This document shows positions 23,705 to 31,362 of a stretch of 63,770 nucleotides of DNA, one piece after another; position 1 is the stretch's first letter, and every line of letters begins with the position of its first letter. The stretch is taken from positions 1 through 63,770 of the forward strand of contig DASZNF010000001.1 of assembly GCA_035551355.1 (NCBI GenBank), in the 5' to 3' direction. Under the pieces are notes generated by a model. It saw only the letters and a program-made list of their open reading frames with translations. It did no database searches and was not told the DNA's origin. This DNA is from DATATV01 sp035551355. GTDB lineage: Bacteria > Actinomycetota > Actinomycetes > Mycobacteriales > Pseudonocardiaceae. A program made the position numbers and the translations under genes.

Positions 23705-24790
23705 GTGAAACGACTTGGCCTGATTGCCGCGGTTCTCGTCACCGCCGCGCTGGTGCCGGCCCCGGCCGCAAACGCCGGCTCAGCCCAGAACACGCTGGCC
23801 GGGGCCGTCGCGGTTGCCGACTACGACCTCGGGGACACCGCGTTCTCCGATCCGCGGAGCGGCACGGTCAGCGAGATCCGGGCCGAGGTGTACTACCCGC
23901 GGGTGCTGGTCGGCCGTCGCCCGCTGATCGTGTTGTCGCACGGTTCCTGGTGGGCCTGCGATGTCCAGTCCGCGACCACCTGGCCGTGTCCGGCCGGATC
24001 CCACCCGTTCCCGAGTTACCGCGGCTACGCCTTTCTCGGCAAAGCCTTGGCGGCACAGGGTTTTGTCGTGGTGTCGATCAGCGCGGACGCCATCAACATG
24101 ACCTCGTTCGACTACGGCGACCGGGCCCGGCTGATCAACGAGCACCTGTCACTGTGGGAACAGCTGGCCGACCACGGAAACGGTCCACTGGCTGGGAAGT
24201 TCTTCGACCCGGCGACAGAAAAGCCCGTCACACCCTCGTTCGCCGGGCACGTTGACCTGACCGATGTCGGCACCCTGGGTCATTCGCGGGGCGGAAAGGG
24301 CGTGATGTGGCAGGCCTCGGACAAGCACAAGACGGAATGGCCGGCGGGCGTACAGATCCGGGCCGTGCTCGGGCTGGCACCGGTGAAGTTCGACGACCCC
24401 GAGGGCGACCACAGCGACACGCTGATCACCACGCTGCCCTTCGCCGTCGTCACCGGCGGCTGTGACGGGGCGGTGCACGAGGACGGTCAGCAGTACCTGG
24501 ACGACGTGACCGGCCACAACACGGTCACCGACTTCTCCGTCTCGCTGATCGACGCCAATCACAACTACTACAACACGAACTGGTCGCCGCCGTATCCGTT
24601 CGGCGAGGACGACAGCACCTGTCCGAACACCGAACTGACCCAAGGCCGGCAACACGACGCGCTCACGACCTACGCCACCGCGTTCTACCGCTACGAGCTC
24701 TACGGCGACCGGTCCGGACTCCCGATCCTGACCGGCCGGGCGCACCTGGGAGTCGCCGACAACATCCGGGTGGTGCCGGCGGCCAGCTGA
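23705..24790 (+). CDS. Secreted alpha/beta hydrolase (lipase/acetylesterase-like)
   Basis: 361 residues with a clear Sec signal peptide (MKRLGLIAAVLVTAALVPAPAANA, read as two parts; cleavage after ANA-G). Alpha/beta hydrolase fold of the platelet-activating-factor acetylhydrolase/chlorophyllase-like group: PLIVLSHGSWWAC (oxyanion His-Gly), nucleophile in GTLGHSRGGKG, an acid in VVTGGCDGAVHED and a late His in DANHNYYN. Start is GTG 23705; no strong ribosome site is seen. Exported; substrate unknown. Followed by a strong bidirectional hairpin. Confidence 0.85.
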   Translation: MKRLGLIAAVLVTAALVPAPAANAGSAQNTLAGAVAVADYDLGDTAFSDPRSGTVSEIRAEVYYPRVLVGRRPLIVLSHGSWWACDVQSATTWPCPAGSHPFPSYRGYAFLGKALAAQGFVVVSISADAINMTSFDYGDRARLINEHLSLWEQLADHGNGPLAGKFFDPATEKPVTPSFAGHVDLTDVGTLGHSRGGKGVMWQASDKHKTEWPAGVQIRAVLGLAPVKFDDPEGDHSDTLITTLPFAVVTGGCDGAVHEDGQQYLDDVTGHNTVTDFSVSLIDANHNYYNTNWSPPYPFGEDDSTCPNTELTQGRQHDALTTYATAFYRYELYGDRSGLPILTGRAHLGVADNIRVVPAAS

Positions 24791-24798
24791 AAAGAGGC

Positions 24799-24824
24799 GG
24801 TCCGGGGACGGATATCCCCGGACC
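24799..24824. terminator. Bidirectional terminator hairpin between convergent genes
   Basis: Perfect 10-bp stem: GGTCCGGGGA (24799-24808) and TCCCCGGACC (24815-24824) around a 6-nt loop, lying between the convergent hydrolase and amidase genes. No T-run, as usual for GC-rich actinomycetes. Confidence 0.85.
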
Positions 24825-24833
24825 ACCCTCAGC

Positions 24834-26735
24834 TCAGATCACCGGCACCAGTTGCACGTCGGCCGCGTTGACGAAGGCCACTCGGTGCCCCAGCTGGATT
24901 TCCAGATATCGCTGGGATCCCAGCACATCGGTGTGGTCGTCCGGCGCGCTGTTGTCGATGGTGCTGGCGTTGTAGAAGTCGGTCGGCGTCACGCCACCGT
25001 ACACATAGGACTGACCGGGGGTGATCGTGTAGGGCAGCGGGGTGATGGCGCGGACCGGGATGCCGGCCGGGAACTCCGACGGATCGGGGTAGGCCACGCC
25101 GTAGGTGGGCACCGAGGTCTCCCCCGGCTTGGGCGCCACCACGAATCCCGAGCTGGGCGTGATCACCTGATGCCCCTTGGGATTCTCGAACCAGACCTTG
25201 GCGCCGTCCCACCAGATCGCCACCCAGTCGCCCTGTCGTCCGGCCACCACGAACTGCTGGCCGGCACTGGCCTTGTCGCCCCAGTCGGCCGCGCACGTGG
25301 TGCCCACGGTGCCGGTCGGGTTCAGGCCGGGGTCGTTGAACAGCGGCGCGGTCGCGTTGGGCGCGGTGCGCAGGTAGACGAAGCTGGCCGCCTGCGCGGG
25401 CACCGGCTGACCGGCCTCGCAGTCGGTCACGGTCTGGATGTTCTGCGCGAACACCGGGTTGATGGTCACCATCGGGCTGTTCGGCAGGCCGCTTCGCTCG
25501 GTCGGATGACCGAGCAGGGTCATGAAGTGGTTCCAGTCCCAGAACGGGCCCGGGTCCCAGTGCATGCCGGCGATGTAGGCCGGCGCGATGCCGGGCACGT
25601 TGTCGTGACCGATGATGTGCTGCCGGTCGATCTGCACGTGGTACTTGGCGGCCAGGTAGCGCACCAGCGACGCGGTGGTCTGGTAGAGCCGCTCGGTGAA
25701 CCAGGTCGCGCCCTGCACCGCGTAGCCGACCTGTTCGATGCCCACGGCGTGCATGTTCATGTACCAGTTGCCCGCATGCCAGGCCACGTCCTGGTCGGGC
25801 ACCATCTGGGTGACCGTGCCGCTCGTGCCCTGCACCACGTAGTTGGCGCTGGTCTCCTGGGCCGGATTCTGGAACCCGGCCACCGTGCCCGCGTAGGACT
25901 CCTCGGTGTCGTGGATCACGATGTAGTTCACGGTCAGGTGATTGTTCGGGCGATCGGCCAGGTCGTAGTTGCCGTAGTCGGTTTTGTCCGGTCCGTTCTG
26001 CGCGTACGCGGCGGGCACGTAACTGCACTGCAGGGTCTTCGGACACTGGGGCAGCCCGGCCGTGCCGGCGTTGGCCGCGGGCAGGTTCAGGCCGACGATG
26101 CTCGCGGTGTCCGGCAACACCATGGGATCGGAGGGCAGGTCGACGTACTGGCCGTCCTGGGTGAACCGGGCCGCGCCGGAGGCGATGGTGGCGTACACCG
26201 AGTCGGCGAAGTCGGCGGCCGCGTCCTGGGTGCTGGCGCTGGCGTACTCGGCGACCGCGCCGTACCAGCCACCGTCGGTGTGCGGCAGCGCGCCGTGATC
26301 AAGGGATTTCGCATACGAGGCAAGCAAAGCCGCCCCGCCGCGGATGTTGGCCGCGGGGTCGGTGCGCAGCGTCGCGGGATCGACGCGCAGCAGTCCGGCC
26401 GCAGTGTCCAGGGTGTGCAGCGCGGGCGCGTCGGCGGCGCCCTCGCCCTTGTCGGATGGCACGTTCGCGGCCACCTCGGTCAGCCCCATCGGGCCGTAAG
26501 CTCCGGTGGTGCTGGGCGTGCCCGCGTGGTCCTCCCACAGGGACTCGTTGTAGGACACCGAAAGTAATACCGCGCTGGGCACACCGAACTCGGTCGCGGC
26601 CGCGGCGAACTGGGCCGCGCGGTCCGCAGGCACGGACGGCGTGGCCGGCAGGTCGCTGGCCGCCGCGGGTCCGGCCAGCGCGAGGCCAAGGGCACCGGCG
26701 ATCATCGTCACGCCGATACGTGGTGTACTTCGCAT
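24834..26735 (-). CDS. Secreted two-domain cell-wall hydrolase: transglycosylase-like plus N-acetylmuramoyl-L-alanine amidase
   Basis: 633 residues with a signal peptide (MRSTPRIGVTMIAGALGLAL... AAAS). Residues of about 35-190 look like a lysozyme/SLT-type domain: FGVPSAVLLSVSYNESLW with the probable catalytic Glu and AYGPMGLTEVA. Then an Amidase_2 (T7 lysozyme/PGRP) domain: YIVIHDTEES (Zn His), MNMHAVGIEQVGY, and QIDRQHIIGHDNVPG followed by DPG (Zn His and acid). The C-terminal third is an SH3-like/cell-wall-binding region (YLRTAPNATAPLF; VVAGRQGDWVAIWWDGAKVWFEN). It would cut the peptide side chain and possibly glycan. ATG 26735 with GGAGGGG upstream; longer starts lack the signal. Confidence 0.88.
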   Translation of the reverse strand: MRSTPRIGVTMIAGALGLALAGPAAASDLPATPSVPADRAAQFAAAATEFGVPSAVLLSVSYNESLWEDHAGTPSTTGAYGPMGLTEVAANVPSDKGEGAADAPALHTLDTAAGLLRVDPATLRTDPAANIRGGAALLASYAKSLDHGALPHTDGGWYGAVAEYASASTQDAAADFADSVYATIASGAARFTQDGQYVDLPSDPMVLPDTASIVGLNLPAANAGTAGLPQCPKTLQCSYVPAAYAQNGPDKTDYGNYDLADRPNNHLTVNYIVIHDTEESYAGTVAGFQNPAQETSANYVVQGTSGTVTQMVPDQDVAWHAGNWYMNMHAVGIEQVGYAVQGATWFTERLYQTTASLVRYLAAKYHVQIDRQHIIGHDNVPGIAPAYIAGMHWDPGPFWDWNHFMTLLGHPTERSGLPNSPMVTINPVFAQNIQTVTDCEAGQPVPAQAASFVYLRTAPNATAPLFNDPGLNPTGTVGTTCAADWGDKASAGQQFVVAGRQGDWVAIWWDGAKVWFENPKGHQVITPSSGFVVAPKPGETSVPTYGVAYPDPSEFPAGIPVRAITPLPYTITPGQSYVYGGVTPTDFYNASTIDNSAPDDHTDVLGSQRYLEIQLGHRVAFVNAADVQLVPVI

Positions 26736-26854
26736 CGACCCCTCCTCACGTGTCATGGTCGGTCCAACCCTGGACCCGAGCGGCACCGGGGTCAACAACC
26801 AACGGACAGCGTTGGTGAACTGGTAGGAAACTCTCCACTGGGAAGGGACATCAC

Positions 26855-27592
26855 GTGCCAGACTCGTTGACAGCCGACACCATCACCATCACCGGCCACG
26901 ACGGCGACGAGATCGAGGCGTACCTGGCGACCCCGCTGCACCAGGAGACCTTCGGTGCGGTCGTCGTGATCCACCACATGCCCGGTTACGACGAATCGAC
27001 CAAGGAAATGGTGCGCAAGTTCGCCGCGCACGGCTACGCCGCCCTGTGCCCGAACCTGTACCACCGCGAGGCGCCCGGGGCCGACCCGGACGACGCCGCG
27101 GCCACCGCGCGGGCCAACGGCGGCGTGCCGGACGAGCGGCTGGTCGGCGATGTGGCCGGCGCGGCCGCCCACCTCAAGTCGCTGCCCGGGGCCAACGGCA
27201 AGGTCGGCGTGATCGGCCACTGCTCCGGCGGCCGGCAGGTCGTGCTCTCGGCGTGCAGCCTGGAGCTGGACGCGGCGGTCGACTGCTACGGCGCGTTCGT
27301 GGTCAACGACCCGCCCGAGGGGTTCGCGGCCAAGCCGATCCTGAACAAGATCCCTGACCTGTCCTGCCCGCTGCTGGGCCTGTTCGGGGCCGAGGACAAG
27401 TTCCCCGCGCCGGACGAGGTCAAGGTGCTCGACGACGAGCTGACCAAGCACGGCAAGGCGCACGAGTTCCACAGCTACGACAACGCAGGCCACGCGTTCT
27501 TCGCGGTGGACCGGCCCAGCTACCGGGTCGAGGCCGCGGTGGACGGCTGGCAGAAGATCTTCACCTTCTTCGGCGAGCACCTGGCGGCCTGA
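26855..27592 (+). CDS. Dienelactone hydrolase family protein
   Basis: 245-residue alpha/beta hydrolase with cysteine nucleophile (C123 in GHCSGGRQ), acid in FGAEDKFPAP and His in YDNAGHAFF. In dienelactone hydrolases these act on lactones of ring-cleavage products; many homologues act on other esters. HHMPGYDE near residue 41 is typical. GTG 26855 with GGGAAGGGAC upstream. Followed by the DUF6295 gene after 2 nt, so co-transcribed. Confidence 0.88.
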   Translation: MPDSLTADTITITGHDGDEIEAYLATPLHQETFGAVVVIHHMPGYDESTKEMVRKFAAHGYAALCPNLYHREAPGADPDDAAATARANGGVPDERLVGDVAGAAAHLKSLPGANGKVGVIGHCSGGRQVVLSACSLELDAAVDCYGAFVVNDPPEGFAAKPILNKIPDLSCPLLGLFGAEDKFPAPDEVKVLDDELTKHGKAHEFHSYDNAGHAFFAVDRPSYRVEAAVDGWQKIFTFFGEHLAA

Positions 27593-27594
27593 TC

Positions 27595-27897
27595 ATGTGC
27601 ACCTACCTCACCGAGAAGATCGCCATCGCCGGTAGCGGCAAGGGCGCCCACGGCTGGTTCGGGCTGTCCGAGGCCAGCGTTTACGTGGACCACCCGGTGC
27701 ACATGCCGCAGGAGCACACGGTCAACATCGACTTCCGCAATCCGGCCCTGGGTCCCTCCGCCCGGGTCGCGGTGGAGTTGAGCGAGGAAGCGGCGCTGGC
27801 CCTGGTCGACGCGATCAAGGCGGCGATCGACTCCGCGCCGGCCGGACTGGCGTCGGAGCACCCGGACGCAACCGCCGAAGAGCGGATGGCCGGATAG
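27595..27897 (+). CDS. DUF6295 family protein
   Basis: 100-residue small protein starting MCTYLTEKIAIAGSGKGAHGWF, which I recognise as the actinobacterial DUF6295 family. Function unknown; it has a single N-terminal Cys and a helical C-terminus (EEAALALVDAIKAAID). It is two nt behind the dienelactone hydrolase, and the pair are commonly together in actinomycetes, suggesting a joint role. Confidence 0.78.
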   Translation: MCTYLTEKIAIAGSGKGAHGWFGLSEASVYVDHPVHMPQEHTVNIDFRNPALGPSARVAVELSEEAALALVDAIKAAIDSAPAGLASEHPDATAEERMAG

Positions 27898-27912
27898 CCC
27901 CACTGGGTGGGT

Positions 27913-27955
27913 CCGCTTGACGAGCCAGTCCCGGCCCGGTTGGCTCGACAAGCGG
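27913..27955 (+). terminator. Terminator hairpin after the dienelactone hydrolase/DUF6295 operon
   Basis: CCGCTTGACGAGCCA (27913-27927) pairs with TGGCTCGACAAGCGG (27941-27955), 14 of 15 pairs with one internal A:A mismatch, around a 13-nt loop. It starts 15 nt after the stop codon. Confidence 0.75.
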
Positions 27956-28023
27956 ATGCCGGCGTGACCGCCGAAGATCGACCCCAATAATGTGTGCGCG
28001 CACGCTGGAGGTGGGCGAAAGTC

Positions 28024-29310
28024 GTGGGCCGGGTCGACTACTACGAACTGCTCGACGTGGATCCATCCGCGTCCACCGCGGAGATCAAGTCGGCCTACCG
28101 TGGGCTGGCCAAGGTCATGCACCCGGACGCCGGGGGCACCGCGGGCACCTTCCGGCTGCTGCGTGAGGCGTACGAGACGCTGACCGATCCGGTGGCCCGG
28201 GCCGAGTACGACCGGGACGAGGGCTTCGCCGACCTGGAGGATCTCGGCGACTTCGACGAGTCGGTCGATGTCACCGGTCTCGTGCCCGAGCAGCCCGACC
28301 CGGACGACCTGGTGGACCCGGCCGATCTCGGCCCGGACGGCCTGGACCCGGACTCGCCGGTGGTGTCCTCGCCGATGACCACCACGGTGGACGCGGTCAC
28401 CACCGAGCGGGAACGCCGCCGCGCCACCGGGTGGACCGGCCGGACCGGTCGCCGCTACGACTTCGGCGACGACCCGGACTTCGTGCCGGCCACCCCGGTG
28501 CTCGACCCGGACACCATCGCCTGGTGGCACGGCACCGGCATGTACGACCCGGTCCGGTATCTGCCCCCGGCCGGGCCGGCGCTGCGGCCGGTGCTGGCCG
28601 GAGTGGTCGCCTGGCTGGTGTTGTTGTCCCCGTTGGTTTTCCCGGTGCACTGGAAGCTGCCGCTGCTGGTGGTGTGGCTGGTGATCCTGGCCGCCGCGGC
28701 CTACGCGGTGGTGCGGTTGGCGCGCCGCTACGTCACCGGGAAGCGGATCGATCAGGCGTTCGCCGCCGAGTTCGGGGTGCGGCGGGTGTTCGGGAGACCG
28801 GGCGGGGACTCGGGCCAGATCGCCGAACGGCTGACCGCGCAGGTGTTGTTGCGGTATCTGACCCAGCTGCCCGGGGTGCGGATCTTCCACGGCCTGTCCT
28901 GGCCCGACTCGGTGTTCGCGGACGTCGACCACGCGGTGCTGTGCGGGCGGCGGCTGGTGCTGATCGAGTCGAAGCTGTGGCTGCCCGGGCATTACGTGGC
29001 CGACGAGACCGGGGCGTTGTGGCGCAACGGGCATCCCTTCCGCGGCGGCGGGCTGCGGTTGCCCGATGGCGTGCTGGCCTTCCGGGAACTGCTGCCCGAG
29101 CTGGAGATTCGCGGCGCGGTGGTGCTGTATCCGAGCCGCGCCGGGGAGATCACCACCGGGGAATCGCCGGAAGTGCTGGCGCCGCCGATGAGCCCGGAGG
29201 CGTTCGTGCACGAGATGGGCGACTGGCTGGCCCTGGAGGCCGACGTGGTCGATCGTGAGCACTTCCGGGCCGTGCTGGCCCAGGTGATCGCGCCGGATGA
29301 TCTGTCCTGA
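28024..29310 (+). CDS. J-domain membrane protein with NERD-like nuclease-related domain
   Basis: 428 residues. N-terminal J domain with HPD at residues 33-35 (DYYELLDVDPSAS; AKVMHPDAGG; LREAYETLTDPVARAEYDRD), so it can stimulate Hsp70. An acidic linker follows, then two adjacent membrane segments (VLAGVVAWLVLLSPLVFPV and LPLLVVWLVILAAAAYAVV) and a cytoplasmic C-terminal region resembling NERD/PD-(D/E)XK: VDHAVLCGRRLVLIESKLW, where D...ESK could be a nuclease-type active site. Start taken as GTG 28024, right before the J domain; GTG 27994 is an alternative. Monocistronic. Confidence 0.8.
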   Translation: MGRVDYYELLDVDPSASTAEIKSAYRGLAKVMHPDAGGTAGTFRLLREAYETLTDPVARAEYDRDEGFADLEDLGDFDESVDVTGLVPEQPDPDDLVDPADLGPDGLDPDSPVVSSPMTTTVDAVTTERERRRATGWTGRTGRRYDFGDDPDFVPATPVLDPDTIAWWHGTGMYDPVRYLPPAGPALRPVLAGVVAWLVLLSPLVFPVHWKLPLLVVWLVILAAAAYAVVRLARRYVTGKRIDQAFAAEFGVRRVFGRPGGDSGQIAERLTAQVLLRYLTQLPGVRIFHGLSWPDSVFADVDHAVLCGRRLVLIESKLWLPGHYVADETGALWRNGHPFRGGGLRLPDGVLAFRELLPELEIRGAVVLYPSRAGEITTGESPEVLAPPMSPEAFVHEMGDWLALEADVVDREHFRAVLAQVIAPDDLS

Positions 29311-29332
29311 GTGGACTAGTGTTCTGAGTTGT

Positions 29333-29758
29333 TCAGGTCGACTTGTTCAGCAGGGTCGCCACGATGCGGTCCAGCGCGGCGATGTCGTCCGGGTCGAGGG
29401 CCAGCAGCGCGTCCGGCGGCTCGATCAGGATCTGCTCGGCCTGGTCGGCGATCTCGCGGCCCTGCTCCGTGAGGGTGACGACCTTGGCCCGGCGGTCGGT
29501 GGGGTGGGCGGTGCGGCTGACCAGTCCGCGTTCCTCCAGATCCCGCACCATGAGGGTGACGTAGGGCGCGTCGGTGGACAGTTTCGCGCCGAGTTCGCGC
29601 ATGGTCAGCGGGCCGCCGGACAGCCGCCGCAACACCTTGACCCGGAAGAAACTCAGGTCCAGCGCGGCGCTGACCTCCTTGCGCCGGTCGTGCAGATCGT
29701 GCACCAGCGTGCGCATCCCGGCCCAGGCGTGCGCGGCCCGCGCGACCGGTTCGCTCAT
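29333..29758 (-). CDS. MarR-family regulator of the efflux pump
   Basis: 141-residue winged helix protein: LSFFRVKVLRRLSGGPLTMRELGAKLSTDAPYVTLMVRDLEERGLVSRTAHPTDRRAKVVTLT, read in parts, with the usual beta-wing DRRAK. Its ATG overlaps the MFS stop by 4 nt (ATGA), so it is the second gene of the efflux operon and probably represses it through the dyad upstream of the transporter. No redox Cys is seen. Confidence 0.9.
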   Translation of the reverse strand: MSEPVARAAHAWAGMRTLVHDLHDRRKEVSAALDLSFFRVKVLRRLSGGPLTMRELGAKLSTDAPYVTLMVRDLEERGLVSRTAHPTDRRAKVVTLTEQGREIADQAEQILIEPPDALLALDPDDIAALDRIVATLLNKST

Positions 29759-31200
29759 GAGGCCACCTTCCCCGCCAGCTCCGGCACCGACGCCGTCCGG
29801 GCCGCCGCCCGTTCCGCCGTGCCCCGCGCCCATTTCCCGGTCGTGACCACGCCGACCAGAATCACCGCGAGCCCGCATCCGACAATAATCCACCATCCGA
29901 CATGGCTTGCCACAGCGAATTGCGGACCGAATTCGCCGTGTAGTCCTCCGGTCACCGCCGAGCCGATCACCGCGACCCCCATCGACTGGCCAACCTGCCG
30001 CGAGGTGGACGCCACGGCGGCGGCCACCCCGGCCTGGGCGGCGGGCATTCCGGAGACCGCGGTGTTGGTGATCGGGGCGTTGATCGCGCCGAACCCGAAT
30101 CCGAACACGACATAGGCACACAGCAACACTGTGGCCGGCGTGGTCACGGTGATCGTGGTCAGGATGGCGGCGCTGATCGCCAGCAGGACCCCGGCCACGA
30201 TCACCGGCAGCCGGGAGCCGCGGGCGGCCACGATCCGGCCGGACAGCGGCGCGACGATCATCACCAGCGCGGCCATCGGCACGGTGTACAGGCCGGCCTT
30301 CAGCGCCGAGAAGCCCCGCGCGTCCTGCAGGTAGAGGGTGTTGACGAACAGGAACCCGCCCAGCGCGGCGAACATGCACACGGCCAGCAGGGTGGCTCCG
30401 GAGAACGGGATGCTGCGGAAGAAACTCAGTTCCAGCAACGGATCGGTGCGCCGGGGCTCGTAGATCAGCAGCGCGACCAGAGCCAGCGCGGCCAGCACGA
30501 AACAGCCGATGATCTGCTTGGAGACCCAGCCGTGGCCGGGGCCTTCGATGATGCCGTAGCTCAGTGCGGCCAGCGTGATGATGACCAGCAGCTGGCCGAC
30601 CGGGTCGATGCGGCGGGCGCGGGGCGCGCGGGATTCCGGCACGAACACGGCGGTGAGGATGACCGCGGCGACGCCGACCGGGATGTTGATCCAGAAGATG
30701 GAGCGCCAGCCGACCGTGCCGACCAGCAGACCGCCCACGACCGGGCCCAGCGCCATGCTCAGCCCGATCACGCCGCTCCAGACGCCGATGGCGCGGGCGC
30801 GTTCCTTCGGGTCGGTGAACACGTTGCGGATGATGGACATGGCCACCGGGTTGAGCATGGACCCGCCGATGGCCTGCACCGCGCGGAAGCCGATCAGCCA
30901 GCCGATGCTCGGCGCCAGGCTGCACAGCAGCGAGCCGAGGGTGAACAGGACCAGGCCGGTCTGGAAGGTGCGCCGCCGCCCCACCCGGTCGGCGGTCGAG
31001 CCGGACAGCATCAGCAGGCTGGCCAGGACGAGGGTGTAGGCGTCGATGACCCACTGCAGGCTGGACGGGGAGGCGGCCAGCTCGTGCTGGATGGCCGGCA
31101 GCGCGACGTTGACGATGGTGTTGTCCAGACCCACGATCAGCAGGCTCATACAGCAGATCGCCAGTACGAGAAACTGCCGACTACGACCGAGTTCAGGCAC
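29755..31200 (-). CDS. MFS drug efflux transporter, DHA2 (EmrB/QacA) type
   Basis: 481-residue proton-coupled exporter with 14 predicted membrane segments. Motif D1-like LLIVGLDNTIVNVALPAIQ in helix 1, motif A LLMLSGSTADRVGRRRTF between helices 2 and 3, and motif C-like GLSMALGPVVGGLLVG in helix 5 (drug:H+ antiporter signature). GTG 31200 follows a GGGGGG-containing ribosome site. First gene of a two-gene operon with the MarR regulator. Substrate unknown. Confidence 0.9.
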   Translation of the reverse strand: MPELGRSRQFLVLAICCMSLLIVGLDNTIVNVALPAIQHELAASPSSLQWVIDAYTLVLASLLMLSGSTADRVGRRRTFQTGLVLFTLGSLLCSLAPSIGWLIGFRAVQAIGGSMLNPVAMSIIRNVFTDPKERARAIGVWSGVIGLSMALGPVVGGLLVGTVGWRSIFWINIPVGVAAVILTAVFVPESRAPRARRIDPVGQLLVIITLAALSYGIIEGPGHGWVSKQIIGCFVLAALALVALLIYEPRRTDPLLELSFFRSIPFSGATLLAVCMFAALGGFLFVNTLYLQDARGFSALKAGLYTVPMAALVMIVAPLSGRIVAARGSRLPVIVAGVLLAISAAILTTITVTTPATVLLCAYVVFGFGFGAINAPITNTAVSGMPAAQAGVAAAVASTSRQVGQSMGVAVIGSAVTGGLHGEFGPQFAVASHVGWWIIVGCGLAVILVGVVTTGKWARGTAERAAARTASVPELAGKVAS

Positions 31201-31215
31201 TCCGACCCCCCTAGA

Positions 31216-31252
31216 TAGTTGTACCTGTATAACAGTTAATACAGTACAACTA
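31216..31252. promoter_or_regulatory. MarR-type operator dyad upstream of the efflux operon
   Basis: Outer arms TAGTTGTAC (31216-31224) and GTACAACTA (31244-31252) with inner arms CTGTAT (31225-31230) and ATACAG (31239-31244), in an AT-rich island unlike its surroundings. It lies 16 bp upstream of the MFS start and overlaps where the promoter must be, fitting repression by the MarR protein of the operon. Confidence 0.75.
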
Positions 31253-31278
31253 TTTCACCGGGATCTCGGTGTGAGAAC

Positions 31279-31317
31279 GGTTACCTGACCGGTTACCCAA
31301 CTTTCGCGTAGGTTACC
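31279..31317. repeat. Three GGTTACC direct repeats
   Basis: GGTTACC occurs at 31279-31285, 31291-31297 and 31311-31317, in the gap between the MFS promoter and the 3' end of the next gene. A fourth copy, on the other strand (GGTAACC), lies at 32915-32921 just upstream of that gene's start. Meaning unknown. Confidence 0.6.
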
Positions 31318-31362
31318 CGGTTCGCGCAGGTCAGTTAGCCGGTTTGCGCCATTGTGGGCGGC

